A stretch of DNA of 64,000 nucleotides, taken from contig CAWCPR010000001.1 of NCBI GenBank assembly GCA_963797475.1, positions 2,542,001 through 2,606,000 on the forward strand, given 5' to 3'. Source of the DNA: CAWCPR01 sp963797475 (lineage in GTDB: Bacteria; Chloroflexota; Anaerolineae; Anaerolineales; UBA4823). The first letter of the stretch is position 1. Each line of letters begins with the position of its first letter. A program made the position numbers and the translations under genes. Positions 25,511 to 33,480 of this stretch are shown here, one piece after another. The notes under the pieces were generated by a model. It was not told where the DNA came from. It made no database searches and worked only from the letters and a program-made list of their open reading frames with translations.

Positions 25511-26899
25511 ATGAACTCAAAATTCCGTTCAGGACCCAAACCGCGCTTTGCGCACCAGCCCTTCCACCCGCTCCTGGTGGGGCTGCTGTTGGCGCTGGCG
25601 TTGGCGCCGCTGGGCCAGGCCGGCGCCAGCCTGGCTCCGGCTGCCACCATCCACATCTGTCCTTCCGGCTGTGATTACCCCACCATCCAGGCCGGCCTGG
25701 CAAACGCTCCCCCCGGCTCCACCCTGCTGGTCGGCCCCGGCGCTTACAACGAAGTCGATAAGATCTTCATCTCCAAGAACGTCCTCCTCACCGCCGCCGA
25801 CCCCAACAATCCCCCCATCCTGCGCCCCGACCGCGATACCGGCTCCAACGCCGGTTCCGACCGGGCCTGGATCATCGTCGATCCCGGCGTCTCCTTTTCC
25901 CTCAACCACTTCATCCTGGACGGCGACGGCTTCCACATCCTGGAAGCCATCCAATCCCACGGCAGCGGCGTGATCGAGTTCAACACCTTCCGCAACCTGC
26001 GCTTCGACCGGCTCGATTCGGTCAGCGACCTGCAGAAGTCCGGCACCGCCATCTTCCTCGACCAGGCCGCCACCACCGTGCGCAACAACCTGTTCGAGAA
26101 CATCGGCCGCATCGGGGCGCTGGCCTGCGGCCCCAACGCCGAGCTGATCTTCAGCGCCAACACCTATCACGGCAAGGGCGCCAGCGACCGCCTGGACGTT
26201 GCCGCCTGGGTCGGCGGCGGCGCCAGCGCCAGCATCGACCACAACAGCATCTCCAATAACAGCGGCGGCTATCTCGGCCTGGAATCCGCCGCCATCCGGG
26301 TCGATTCGAGCACTTTCGTCTGCCAGCAGTCCGGCGCCTCCAGCGCTGAGATCAGCAGCAACACCTTGCTGGACTCGGCCTACGGCATCCTGGTCGGCGC
26401 TTCCATAACCGACCCCAGCCACATCAGCGCCTTCAACAATCGCATCGCCGGCAATACCACGGGGGTGAAAGGCGCTAACGCCAATATTATCCAGGACGCC
26501 CAATCCAACTGGTGGGGCTGCAACAACGGGCCTAACGAGCCCGGCTGTGATACAACCGCCGGGCCCGTTATTTTTACCGGGCAGCTTGAATTAACCGCCA
26601 GCGCAGCAGCTTCAACACTATGGATTGGACAACAGACCAGCGTCCAGGCTTCCATCACTGGGCTAAAAGGCGCAATCCCAGACGGCACACTGATCTTTTT
26701 CCGGACCAACATTGGCAGCATCGATAGCCCGGCGGCAACCAGCGTTGGGCTGGCCGAAACAACTTACCGGGCAACCGCCGAGGGCACGGATGCGATCCTG
26801 GCCCTGTTAGACAACGAAGCGGCGCCCATCGAGATTAGCCTGGCTCCGGGGAAGATCTTTCTCCCGCTGAACTTCAAACTCTTTGGGTTTAACCCATGA
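25511..26899 (+). CDS. Secreted right-handed beta-helix protein (intact copy)
   Basis: A 462-residue exported protein. After the signal peptide come HICPSGCDYPTIQAGLANA and about 280 residues of parallel beta-helix (NNLFENIG, HNSISNNSGG, NNRIAGNTTG rungs). A Big-1-type Ig-like domain (PDGTLIFFRTNIGSID) and a terminal IFLPLNFKLFGFNP follow. It is a close duplicate of the gene at 22089 but lacks that gene's extra C-terminal domain. The start has a strong caggaggaaac site. Beta-helix proteins of this type bind or cleave polysaccharides; no pectate-lyase catalytic set is evident. It ends 16 bp from the convergent DUF697 gene. Confidence 0.82.
   Translation: MNSKFRSGPKPRFAHQPFHPLLVGLLLALALAPLGQAGASLAPAATIHICPSGCDYPTIQAGLANAPPGSTLLVGPGAYNEVDKIFISKNVLLTAADPNNPPILRPDRDTGSNAGSDRAWIIVDPGVSFSLNHFILDGDGFHILEAIQSHGSGVIEFNTFRNLRFDRLDSVSDLQKSGTAIFLDQAATTVRNNLFENIGRIGALACGPNAELIFSANTYHGKGASDRLDVAAWVGGGASASIDHNSISNNSGGYLGLESAAIRVDSSTFVCQQSGASSAEISSNTLLDSAYGILVGASITDPSHISAFNNRIAGNTTGVKGANANIIQDAQSNWWGCNNGPNEPGCDTTAGPVIFTGQLELTASAAASTLWIGQQTSVQASITGLKGAIPDGTLIFFRTNIGSIDSPAATSVGLAETTYRATAEGTDAILALLDNEAAPIEISLAPGKIFLPLNFKLFGFNP
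25574..26528 (+). repeat. Long direct repeat, copy B
   Basis: The second copy of the 22146-23101 segment, in the same orientation and offset by 3428 bp. The two copies stop resembling each other within a few bases of the CNN motif codons. Confidence 0.9.
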
Positions 26900-26915
26900 T
26901 TGGCCTGGTGAGGGG

Positions 26916-28028
26916 TCAGGCCGATCTATCAAAAATATGGCCGCAGTACTGGCAGAAGCTGGCATCCGCGGCACTCTGGCGCCCGCAGTTTTCGCAAACC
27001 TGCATGGCCGGCTCCGGCAGCGCCACGGGTTTGCGGCGGCCCAGGCGCGGGCGCGGCACCTTTCCCAACAGCCTGCCAGCCACATCCTTTCCGCGGGCAA
27101 AGGCCTGCCGGTAGAGCGCATTCATTTGCTTGCGCGTAACGTGCCGCCCGGTAAGGTACCACTGCAAAACCACGTGCCCAACCACATAGGTGCCGGCGTA
27201 AGCGACCGCTACCTTGGGGATGATACCCCAGGCGGGCACCAGGCCGATCATGCCGCGGGCGATCTGGCGCCAGAGAAACCCCCCACCTAACACGCTGCCA
27301 AATTCGGCGACGTAACTCTGCCATTCGGTCGAAAGACCCAGGGCGAGACCCAACCGGTAGACCAGGAAGGCCTGGGCTTTGCTCAATACGACCATGTCCG
27401 CCACGTTGAGCGGGATGTCAAAAACCGGCACGATTTCCGCCAGCCCGGTGCTCAAAGAATAAGCCGCGTTGGATAAGCTGGTTTCGTTGATCAGGCGGTT
27501 TGCTATCGCCACCCGGAAAAGCGGGAAGCTGCGGCCCAGGGCCAGCGCCCGGTCATGCAGGAGCTCGACCACAAGCGGGACAAACTTTTCCTGCAAGAAG
27601 CCAACCTGCTCCACGGATCCAAAGATGGCGCGACTGTAGGCCGGATCGCCCGCCAGGCTGCCGGGGGCTGGCTGAGGCTGCCCGGAATTGGCGAACACGA
27701 TCGCTTTAACTCCCCGGGCGCTCCACTCCCGGTACAGGCTTTTTTCTCGCTCCAGGTCGCCGGCATTGGGATCCAACAGCAAAATGGCCAGGTCGAAACC
27801 CTGCGCCGCCTGGGCTTCATCCAAGTCCAGGATCGCCAGCGGGGCGTCGGTCTCCTGGCCTTCGCGCTGTGGATCGCGGCGCATCTGGCGCGCCAGGGAG
27901 CGGCGGCCTGTTCCTTCCTGCCCTGCCAGGACGATTTTCGGCTCCTGCTGGGCCTCCTGGCGCAGGGGGCGCAAATCGACTTCTTTTACATTCTTCCAGA
28001 CATTCGAAAGGCCGGATAAATCAACCAA
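26916..28028 (-). CDS. DUF697 membrane protein with degenerate GTPase N-terminus and zinc ribbon
   Basis: A 370-residue protein in three parts. Residues 1-170 resemble a small GTPase domain, but the P-loop reads AGQEGTGRRSL, with Arg in place of the usual Lys. Residues 180-300 form the DUF697 hydrophobic domain (PVFDIPLNVADMVVLSKAQA, then GLVPAWGIIPKVAVAYAGTY). The C-terminus carries a zinc ribbon with CxNC-type pairs (CENCGRQ and CQYCGHIF). Such proteins are membrane-associated with unknown partners. Loss of the lysine suggests altered or lost nucleotide hydrolysis. It is a single gene, convergent with the beta-helix gene. Confidence 0.78.
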   Translation of the reverse strand: MVDLSGLSNVWKNVKEVDLRPLRQEAQQEPKIVLAGQEGTGRRSLARQMRRDPQREGQETDAPLAILDLDEAQAAQGFDLAILLLDPNAGDLEREKSLYREWSARGVKAIVFANSGQPQPAPGSLAGDPAYSRAIFGSVEQVGFLQEKFVPLVVELLHDRALALGRSFPLFRVAIANRLINETSLSNAAYSLSTGLAEIVPVFDIPLNVADMVVLSKAQAFLVYRLGLALGLSTEWQSYVAEFGSVLGGGFLWRQIARGMIGLVPAWGIIPKVAVAYAGTYVVGHVVLQWYLTGRHVTRKQMNALYRQAFARGKDVAGRLLGKVPRPRLGRRKPVALPEPAMQVCENCGRQSAADASFCQYCGHIFDRSA

Positions 28029-28142
28029 TGCTCCCTCCCAGGTAAAATTAGGTATCCCCGCGAAAAGTATACTGCGGAAAAGGGAACATGTGCTGCGCTA
28101 ATTTCGTCTATCGTAAAGGCTGATTCTGCCTGGTGTCTTTCG

Positions 28143-28151
28143 TGCTATACT
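28143..28151 (+). promoter_or_regulatory. Extended -10 promoter of the repeat-protein gene
   Basis: TGCTATACT (28143-28151) is an extended -10 with no good -35. It gives a leader of about 150 nt before ATG 28307. Upstream, 28029-28142 holds nothing else that I can identify. Confidence 0.5.
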
Positions 28152-28236
28152 TCACTTGAGACAAGGCCGGCCGGGGAACATATCCAGGCATGTCGAAATT
28201 AAGGAAATGTCCTCGATCTACCGGTGACCGGCCCGG

Positions 28237-28279
28237 CTCAGCAGGGGAGGCTGTTTTTTTACCGCTTCTCCCTGCTGAG
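28237..28279 (+). promoter_or_regulatory. Leader inverted repeat enclosing a T-tract
   Basis: ctcagcaggg (28237-28246) pairs perfectly with ccctgctgag (28270-28279), and the loop contains seven or more T residues (28253-28260). A smaller cagc/gctg hairpin directly before the T-tract would be an alternative fold. This suggests an attenuator-like leader, 28 nt upstream of the start codon. Confidence 0.4.
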
Positions 28280-28306
28280 AACTGTACCCTAAAGGAGACG
28301 TCTAAA

Positions 28307-30646
28307 ATGAAAGGAGATTCTTTTTCCAACCGGCGGGGAAATGCTCGCTCTCGGCCCAGCCGCTGGAGCTTATCGTCTTTGCTGACTTTGCTGGCGCTGA
28401 TTGGCATTGCAGTGAGCCCGGCTGCCGGGGCGCCGCCGATTCCCATGCCAGAAGTCGCCAACCCCACCACAGTCCAATGGTACACAGAATATGTAGACAC
28501 CCCCGAGCTTTTCTACAATATGAGCGATCGCAGCATCCGCAAAGACTCGGATGGGACCATTCATTTTGCCTACGGGGGAGATCATCTTTACTATAATTAT
28601 TATGACGGCTCGTTCCATGAGACGATGGTGGATAATAATTACGGCGTCGGGGAATACGCCTCGATTGCCCTGGATAAATCCGATAACATTTACATCAGCT
28701 ATTACGACTCCAAAAACGGCGCCCTAAAATTCGCCTATTACAATGGGAGCAGTTGGTCCATCCAAACGATCGACAGCTCAGGCGCCAATCAGGCAGTTGA
28801 GCAGGAAAGCGCCACGGCCGCGCCGGACGGGCGCAGCGCAGCAGACCAATACCGGCCCTGGCAAAACGACCTGTTGGGAGTTGACGCCAGTGGAAATGAG
28901 CCCTTAGCAACCAACCCGCTCAAGCCGAACGCCTCGGGCGGCGTCGGAGAGTACACTTCCATCGCAGTGGACGGCAAGAACCACATCCATATCAGCTATC
29001 TCGATGTGGCCAATCAGGATTTGAAATACGCCTATTGGGACGGCTCAGGCTGGCACACCAGCACAATCGACTCGAAGGGCGATCTCGGCCTGTACACCTC
29101 GATCCGGGTGGATTCGAACAACCACGCTCATATCGCGTACTTCAACGATTCGTTTAACGAGCTGCGCTACGCTCATGACACCGGAAAAGACTGGATCGTC
29201 GAGGTGGTCGACGGCGAAGCCGACCCGGACGTCAATGTGGGCGCGTACTGCTCCCTGGCTCTGGACGACAATAACCAGCCGCACATCAGCTATTACGATT
29301 TTACAAACGGCGACCTGAAGTACGCCGTACGCGGCAGCGGCGGTTGGACGAAAGTCAGCGTGGATAAAGATGGGGACGTGGGCGGGTACACCTCCCTGGC
29401 GATTGATAACGATGGGGATGCACACATCAGCTACTTCGACTTCTCCAACCAACGCCTGAAATACGCCCACTTTAACGGCAGCTCCTGGTCGATCAGCAAA
29501 CTGACCGACAGCGGCACTGCCGGCTTGTACTCCTCCATCATGATGGATAAAAACGACCGTCCAGGTATTTCCTTCTACGACTCTGAGGAAGGCCAGTTGG
29601 ATTACATCCAATACAACGGCAGCGCCTGGGTATTGCGCACTGCGGCGCAAGCCAACGACGTCGGCCTGTCCACTTCGCTGGCGGTCAACCAAAACAATGG
29701 GCGTATCTACATCAGTTACTTCGACGATGCCACCGACGACATGAAATATGGCACCGATTCCGGCACCGGCTGGTTTACGACCGACCTGGTTACGACCGGC
29801 AGCGTGGGCATGTATTCTTCCATCAAGCTCGACAGTCTCGGCAATCCGCACATCGCTTACTACGATGGCAGCAACGGCGACCTCAAGTATGCCTACTGGA
29901 ACGGGGCCAATTGGGTTTTCCAGACCGTCGACTCGAGCAATGATGTGGGCCGTTACGTATCCATGGTGTTAAATGATCAGGACCGCCCCTTCATGAGCTA
30001 CTACGATGCGACCAGTGACAACCTGAAATATGCCGCCTGGACCGGAACGGCGTGGAACATCGTCACTGTGGATACCGGCGGCGATGTCGGCCAGTACACC
30101 TCGATCGGGTTGGACAAGTTCGGCAACCCGGGCATCAGCTATTACGACGTAACCAACGGCGATTTGAAATACGTTATCTGGACGGGGGCGTGGGATATCC
30201 AGACCGTGGATTCGACCGGCAATGTCGGATTGTACACTTCCCTGGCGTTTACCGTCGATGGCCTGCCGCGCATCAGCTACTACGACTCTACCAATAGCGA
30301 CTTGAAATACGCCACTTATTCCCCCAGTTCCTGGTACACCACCCCGGTGGATACCAACGGAAAAGTGGGACAATATTCCTCGATCGCGCTAAGCCAGGGC
30401 TACATCCCCGAGATGAGCTACTACGATGCTACCAACGGCGACTTGAAATTTACGTATTGGAACGGCAGCCAGTGGGTGATCCAAACCCTGGACAGCACCG
30501 GTAACGTCGGGATGTACACTTCCCTGGCGCTCACCGGTTTGGGAGACCCGCGCATCACCTACTATGACCTGACGAACGGCGATTTGAAATTCGCCAAAGG
30601 TGTGGTCTACGACAACTATTCCTACTTACCGGTGGTTGGCAAGTAA
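28307..30646 (+). CDS. Secreted repeat protein, beta-propeller-like, 14 units
   Basis: A 779-residue exported protein. The signal peptide (SLLTLLALIGIAVSPAAGA) is followed by about 14 repeats of around 48 residues. The unit consensus is [HG]ISYYDxTNGDLKY, then WNGSxW, then TVDSxGDVGxYTSLALD. Unit 2 carries an insertion of some 45 residues rich in Ala, Asp and Pro. The first and last units are partial, which would allow ring closure. Fourteen blades would fit two seven-bladed propellers, but this is inference. The C-terminus is NYSYLPVVGK, the tail shared by other secreted proteins here. The start is fixed by aaaggagacg. It may bind carbohydrate or other surface ligands. Confidence 0.8.
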   Translation: MKGDSFSNRRGNARSRPSRWSLSSLLTLLALIGIAVSPAAGAPPIPMPEVANPTTVQWYTEYVDTPELFYNMSDRSIRKDSDGTIHFAYGGDHLYYNYYDGSFHETMVDNNYGVGEYASIALDKSDNIYISYYDSKNGALKFAYYNGSSWSIQTIDSSGANQAVEQESATAAPDGRSAADQYRPWQNDLLGVDASGNEPLATNPLKPNASGGVGEYTSIAVDGKNHIHISYLDVANQDLKYAYWDGSGWHTSTIDSKGDLGLYTSIRVDSNNHAHIAYFNDSFNELRYAHDTGKDWIVEVVDGEADPDVNVGAYCSLALDDNNQPHISYYDFTNGDLKYAVRGSGGWTKVSVDKDGDVGGYTSLAIDNDGDAHISYFDFSNQRLKYAHFNGSSWSISKLTDSGTAGLYSSIMMDKNDRPGISFYDSEEGQLDYIQYNGSAWVLRTAAQANDVGLSTSLAVNQNNGRIYISYFDDATDDMKYGTDSGTGWFTTDLVTTGSVGMYSSIKLDSLGNPHIAYYDGSNGDLKYAYWNGANWVFQTVDSSNDVGRYVSMVLNDQDRPFMSYYDATSDNLKYAAWTGTAWNIVTVDTGGDVGQYTSIGLDKFGNPGISYYDVTNGDLKYVIWTGAWDIQTVDSTGNVGLYTSLAFTVDGLPRISYYDSTNSDLKYATYSPSSWYTTPVDTNGKVGQYSSIALSQGYIPEMSYYDATNGDLKFTYWNGSQWVIQTLDSTGNVGMYTSLALTGLGDPRITYYDLTNGDLKFAKGVVYDNYSYLPVVGK

Positions 30647-30701
30647 GCCTTAGTTGCCGCTGGCAGCCAGGTAAGGGCCTGGCCTCTGCGCAACACTTCA
30701 C

Positions 30702-30738
30702 GGGGTTTTTGCGGGCCAGACCAGCTCGCAAAAACCCC
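30702..30738. terminator. Rho-independent terminator (possibly bidirectional)
   Basis: ggggtttttgcg (30702-30713) and cgcaaaaacccc (30727-30738) form a perfect 12-bp stem followed by atttcgttt. It ends the repeat-protein gene and also faces the convergent gene ending at 30795. Confidence 0.88.
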
Positions 30739-30794
30739 ATTTCGTTTCGCAGCAGGTCAGGTTGCTCACCTGGCCTGGTTGTTTCGGGTGGGCC

Positions 30795-31175
30795 CTATAT
30801 TTGGCGATCCGGAAAAACATAACGCGCCAGCAGCCAGGCCACCGTCATGGTCGGTAAAAACTGGGTGCCGGGGATAAGCGCCTCCACAACGCTGACGCCG
30901 CGCAGCGGCTTCAAGCCCAGGTAACCTAGCAAAGTCCAGGAGAAGGGGGCAGACAGAAAATCCAGACTGAAATCCAGCAGGTCGAGCAAGACCACCACCG
31001 CCAGCGGGGTGAGGCGCAAGGCGGTCAGAAAATCTGCGTCTGGCGGCAATTGAATGCGCCGGACCCGCCAGACCACCCATCCCAGCAGGAGGAGAGTCAG
31101 CAGCAGTCCGATCCCAGCCAGGATCAAGAATACACGCAGGGCTTGCGCCAGGTCAATGGGAGGGTTTGGGCTCAT
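30795..31175 (-). CDS. Small membrane protein of unknown function
   Basis: A 126-residue protein with a clear N-terminal transmembrane helix (VFLILAGIGLLLTLLLLGWVV) followed by basic RRIQ. Two or three further hydrophobic segments follow: LAVVVLLDLLDFSLDFL, WTLLGYLGLKPL and FLPTMTVAWLLARYVF. I chose ATG 31175 (MSPNPPIDLAQAL); an upstream in-frame start at 31223 would only add a polar stretch. I do not recognise a family. It is divergent from the Yip1-like gene. Confidence 0.6.
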   Translation of the reverse strand: MSPNPPIDLAQALRVFLILAGIGLLLTLLLLGWVVWRVRRIQLPPDADFLTALRLTPLAVVVLLDLLDFSLDFLSAPFSWTLLGYLGLKPLRGVSVVEALIPGTQFLPTMTVAWLLARYVFPDRQI

Positions 31176-31313
31176 TATTGTCTTTGATCCGCGTTCGCAG
31201 GGGTCCAGCGCTGGCGAAGGCATACTTCGAGCGCTTATCGCTCCCCGGCCTCAATTCTACCAGGGGAATCTGCCTGCGCAGCTTTCAACGTAACGCAATT
31301 GTGCCAGCGGGGT

Positions 31314-31319
31314 TATAAT
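31314..31319 (+). promoter_or_regulatory. Consensus -10 upstream of the Yip1-like gene
   Basis: TATAAT (31314-31319) matches the -10 consensus exactly, but no good -35 is found at 16-18 bp. It gives a leader of about 45 nt with taggaggc before ATG 31370. Confidence 0.45.
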
Positions 31320-31369
31320 TGCGTGCGAACTCACCTTTTTTAATCTATTTCTATCAATAGGAGGCAGCT

Positions 31370-31885
31370 ATGTTTGATCGCATCATCGGGGTTCTCAAGC
31401 TAGACGCAAATACCTTCGAGGCTATCGAGCACGACACCAGCGCCACCGGGCAGGCAGCCTTGATCGTCGCCATTGTCGCAGTGCTCTCGGCATTGGGCAG
31501 CGGGATTTATTCATCCATATCCAACAGTTCCTTTATCTCCAGCTTCTTCGGAACGCTGCTTTGGACCTTCGTCGGCTGGTTTTTATGGTCGGTCGTCTCC
31601 TATTTCGTCGGGACGGCGCTGTTCGGAGGCCAGGCCACGGTGGATGAGATGCTGCGGGTGATCGGGTTCGCCTACGCTCCCCAGGTCCTGGGCATCATCC
31701 CCTGCATCGGCGGCATCGTCGGCTTGATCTGGTCATTAATCGCCGGGTTCATCGCCATCCGCCAGGGGCTGGACCTGGACAATACGAAAGCTCTCTTAAC
31801 TATTGTCATCGGCTTTGTCGTTGTCGTGATCGGTTACATCATCCTGGCGTTCATCCTGGGAGGCATTGGCGCGCTTTTCGGCTAG
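31370..31885 (+). CDS. Yip1-family membrane protein
   Basis: A 171-residue protein. A short cytoplasmic N-terminus (MFDRIIGVLKLDANTFEAIE) is followed by five predicted transmembrane helices. Features of bacterial Yip1-domain proteins are visible: GQATVDEMLRVIGFAYAP after the second helix and LIAGFIAIRQGLDLDNTKAL before the last. Function is unknown, although membrane organisation is often suggested. A strong ribosome-binding site (aggaggcagct) precedes the ATG and a terminator follows 23 bp after the stop, so it is monocistronic. Confidence 0.8.
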   Translation: MFDRIIGVLKLDANTFEAIEHDTSATGQAALIVAIVAVLSALGSGIYSSISNSSFISSFFGTLLWTFVGWFLWSVVSYFVGTALFGGQATVDEMLRVIGFAYAPQVLGIIPCIGGIVGLIWSLIAGFIAIRQGLDLDNTKALLTIVIGFVVVVIGYIILAFILGGIGALFG

Positions 31886-31907
31886 GCCAGGCATTCATTT
31901 ATTCGGG

Positions 31908-31950
31908 CAGCGCCGCACAGAGAGCTGGTGTGCGGCGCTGTTGATTTTTG
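31908..31950 (+). terminator. Rho-independent terminator
   Basis: cagcgccgcaca (31908-31919) and tgtgcggcgctg (31929-31940) form a perfect 12-bp stem with a 9-nt loop, followed by ttgattttt. Confidence 0.9.
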
Positions 31951-31976
31951 GGGTTTTGGGCTTTCCGTGATAGAAT
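31948..31976 (+). promoter_or_regulatory. Promoter for the candidate RNA / slyD leader
   Basis: TTGGGG (31948-31953), a 17-bp spacer and TAGAAT (31971-31976). The predicted start, A31984, is exactly the first base of the terminal stem described for the RNA at 31984-32182. Confidence 0.5.
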
Positions 31977-31983
31977 CGCTCGC

Positions 31984-32182
31984 ATTGGGGGGAATCGAGA
32001 TGCTCTACACTGCCAGGCCGCTGATAATTACACGGGAACGGACCGTTAACACGGCGTAGAAGCCCTCGAAATTAAACAACCAAAGCTCGCGGCCAACCGG
32101 CAGCCGGGCGGTGCAAGCCAGGCGATGGGCGGGGCGCGTAAGCTGGATGATGCAAATCTCTCTGGCTCTCCCAATGATTTTT
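31984..32182 (+). ncRNA. Candidate structured RNA of about 195 nt
   Basis: The 5' and 3' ends pair. ATTGGG (31984-31989) matches CCCAAT (32170-32175), extended by G-U pairs. GAGAT (31997-32001) matches ATCTC (32156-32160), with GC/GC beyond a two-base bulge. Internal helices include GGCCGC (32016-32021) with GCGGCC (32089-32094), a small aacg/cgtt hairpin near 32037-32047 and ccgg/ccgg at 32097-32107. A run of T (gattttta) follows the terminal stem. A promoter lies seven bases upstream of the 5' end. No protein-coding frame is credible here. It could be a free RNA or a riboswitch-like leader of the next gene. I could not match it to 6S, SRP, tmRNA, RNase P, cobalamin or lysine motifs. Confidence 0.45.
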
Positions 32183-32223
32183 ACTGTGGTTAGGGGCAGA
32201 GAACTTCAACGAAGGAGCGAACG

Positions 32224-32751
32224 ATGAGCGATCTGAAAGAAGAACGCAAAACAGTACAAGATGGGACTGTGGTCTCACTGAACTATATATTAAAGGTGGA
32301 CGGCGAAGTGGTCGATAGCTCTGAAGGGGGGGATCCAATCGAGTTTATTCAAGGCCAGGGCCATATCATTACCGGGTTAGAAAACAGCCTGTACGGCATG
32401 GAGGTTGGAGAAAGCAAGCAGCTGGTTGTCTCATCGGATGATGGTTACGGCGACATCGACGAGAAAGCCTTTGCGGATATCCCACGCAGTGAATTTCCTC
32501 CGAAAATCCCCCTGGAAGTCGGCATAGCGCTGCAGTTCCGCGACCAGGACGGCGAAGAGCTTGAGGCCCATATTATCAATGTCGGCGAAAAAATGATCCG
32601 CCTGGATTTCAACCACCCCCTGGCAGGCAAAGAGCTGCATTTCTCGATCGAAGTGGTCGGCTTGAGACCGGCCAGCGAAACGGAATTGGCCCACGGCCAC
32701 GTTCACAGCCACCACAAAGACGATGACGGAGCAGGTGAAGAGGCGGATTAA
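32224..32751 (+). CDS. slyD: SlyD-type FKBP peptidyl-prolyl isomerase
   Basis: A 175-residue FKBP-fold isomerase and chaperone. The FKBP start (VQDGTVVSLNYILKVDGEVVDSS) and the IEFIQGQGHIITGLENSLYGM block are interrupted by the SlyD insert-in-flap domain (YGDIDEKAFADIPRSEF). FNHPLAGKELHFSIEVV then closes the fold. The tail is rich in His, Asp and Glu (HGHVHSHHKDDD), a likely nickel/metal-binding tail. It acts in the cytosol on proline-limited folding and may help metal insertion. The start has gaaggagcgaac. A structured RNA candidate precedes it. Confidence 0.9.
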   Translation: MSDLKEERKTVQDGTVVSLNYILKVDGEVVDSSEGGDPIEFIQGQGHIITGLENSLYGMEVGESKQLVVSSDDGYGDIDEKAFADIPRSEFPPKIPLEVGIALQFRDQDGEELEAHIINVGEKMIRLDFNHPLAGKELHFSIEVVGLRPASETELAHGHVHSHHKDDDGAGEEAD

Positions 32752-32756
32752 CCGGT

Positions 32757-33428
32757 TTAAAGCAAGACAAAACCGGACTGCACCCCCAGGCGCACCGCCT
32801 CAGCCCGGTTCGTGGCGCCCAGCTTGGCGTACAAAGAAGATACGTGAAATTTCACCGTGTGCTCGCTGATGCCCAGCGCAGCGGCGATCTGTTTGTTCGC
32901 TAACCCCTGGGCCAGGAGCTGCAGCACCTGGCTTTCGCGCTCCGTGAGCGTTCCTGCCGGGCGCTCGCCGGCTCGCTCCTCTCCGCCGAGAAACAGGGAC
33001 GGCTCGGGCAGCGGCAGCAGGCCCGGGGCAGCCACGACCAGGCCCTCGTAGAGAGCCCGCACCGCCGCAACCAGCTCTTCCGCCGAGGCTTCCAGGGCCA
33101 GGACCCCCCAGGCGCGCAGCGGCAGCATTGCAAGCTGGCGAGCCGCCTGGCGGTCTTCGCTTAGGAGTAGCAGGGCGATGTCGCCAAGGCTCCGGCCCTG
33201 GCCTGGGCCAAAGCCCTGGCCCAGGCTTTCCACATCGAACGCATCCCCAACCACCAAAAGCACATCCGCTTCGGGCGGCAGGGGATGCGAACCAGTGAGG
33301 CCGGCAGACTCGCCGATCACATCCAGGGCGGGAGCGAGCGGCGCCTGCTCGAGCAAGGCCTGCTCCAGCAGGGCGCGCAGCCCGGCCCGCACTGCCGGCA
33401 CCTGGGCGATCACGGCGATGCGAATCAT
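32757..33428 (-). CDS. LuxR-type regulator with degenerate receiver domain
   Basis: A 223-residue protein. The C-terminal helix-turn-helix is a clear GerE/LuxR domain (LTERESQVLQLLAQGLANKQIAAALGISEHTVKFHV). The N-terminal half looks like a CheY-type receiver but lacks the key acids: IAVIAQVPAVRAG replaces the usual acidic pair, and ADVLLVVGD has no phospho-acceptor Asp at the expected place. Phosphorylation is therefore unlikely. It is the last gene of a minus-strand group with two HtrA-like proteases and may regulate them or respond with them. Start ATG 33428 was chosen because domain homology begins there. Confidence 0.8.
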   Translation of the reverse strand: MIRIAVIAQVPAVRAGLRALLEQALLEQAPLAPALDVIGESAGLTGSHPLPPEADVLLVVGDAFDVESLGQGFGPGQGRSLGDIALLLLSEDRQAARQLAMLPLRAWGVLALEASAEELVAAVRALYEGLVVAAPGLLPLPEPSLFLGGEERAGERPAGTLTERESQVLQLLAQGLANKQIAAALGISEHTVKFHVSSLYAKLGATNRAEAVRLGVQSGFVLL

Positions 33429-33480
33429 TGACCGGTCCCCGGGTCGCCGCTCGCCGTCCGCTCCATAACCATTCTCCCCT

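Noticed and set aside
25529..26503. Long minus-strand frame of 324 codons opposite the second beta-helix gene
   Set aside because: Its translation is Gly/Val/Asp/Ala low-complexity, a typical antisense shadow of a repetitive GC-rich gene, with no ribosome-binding site or homology. The same shadow appears opposite the first copy.
28400..30646. DNA-level tandem repeat in the 14-unit protein gene
   Set aside because: The repeats are conserved at protein level but have diverged at DNA level, so this is an old internal duplication and not a satellite.
31984..32182. Assignment of the structured RNA to 6S, SRP, tmRNA, RNase P, cobalamin or lysine riboswitch families
   Set aside because: The signature loops and boxes of these families were not found, and the internal helices look branched, not rod-like.
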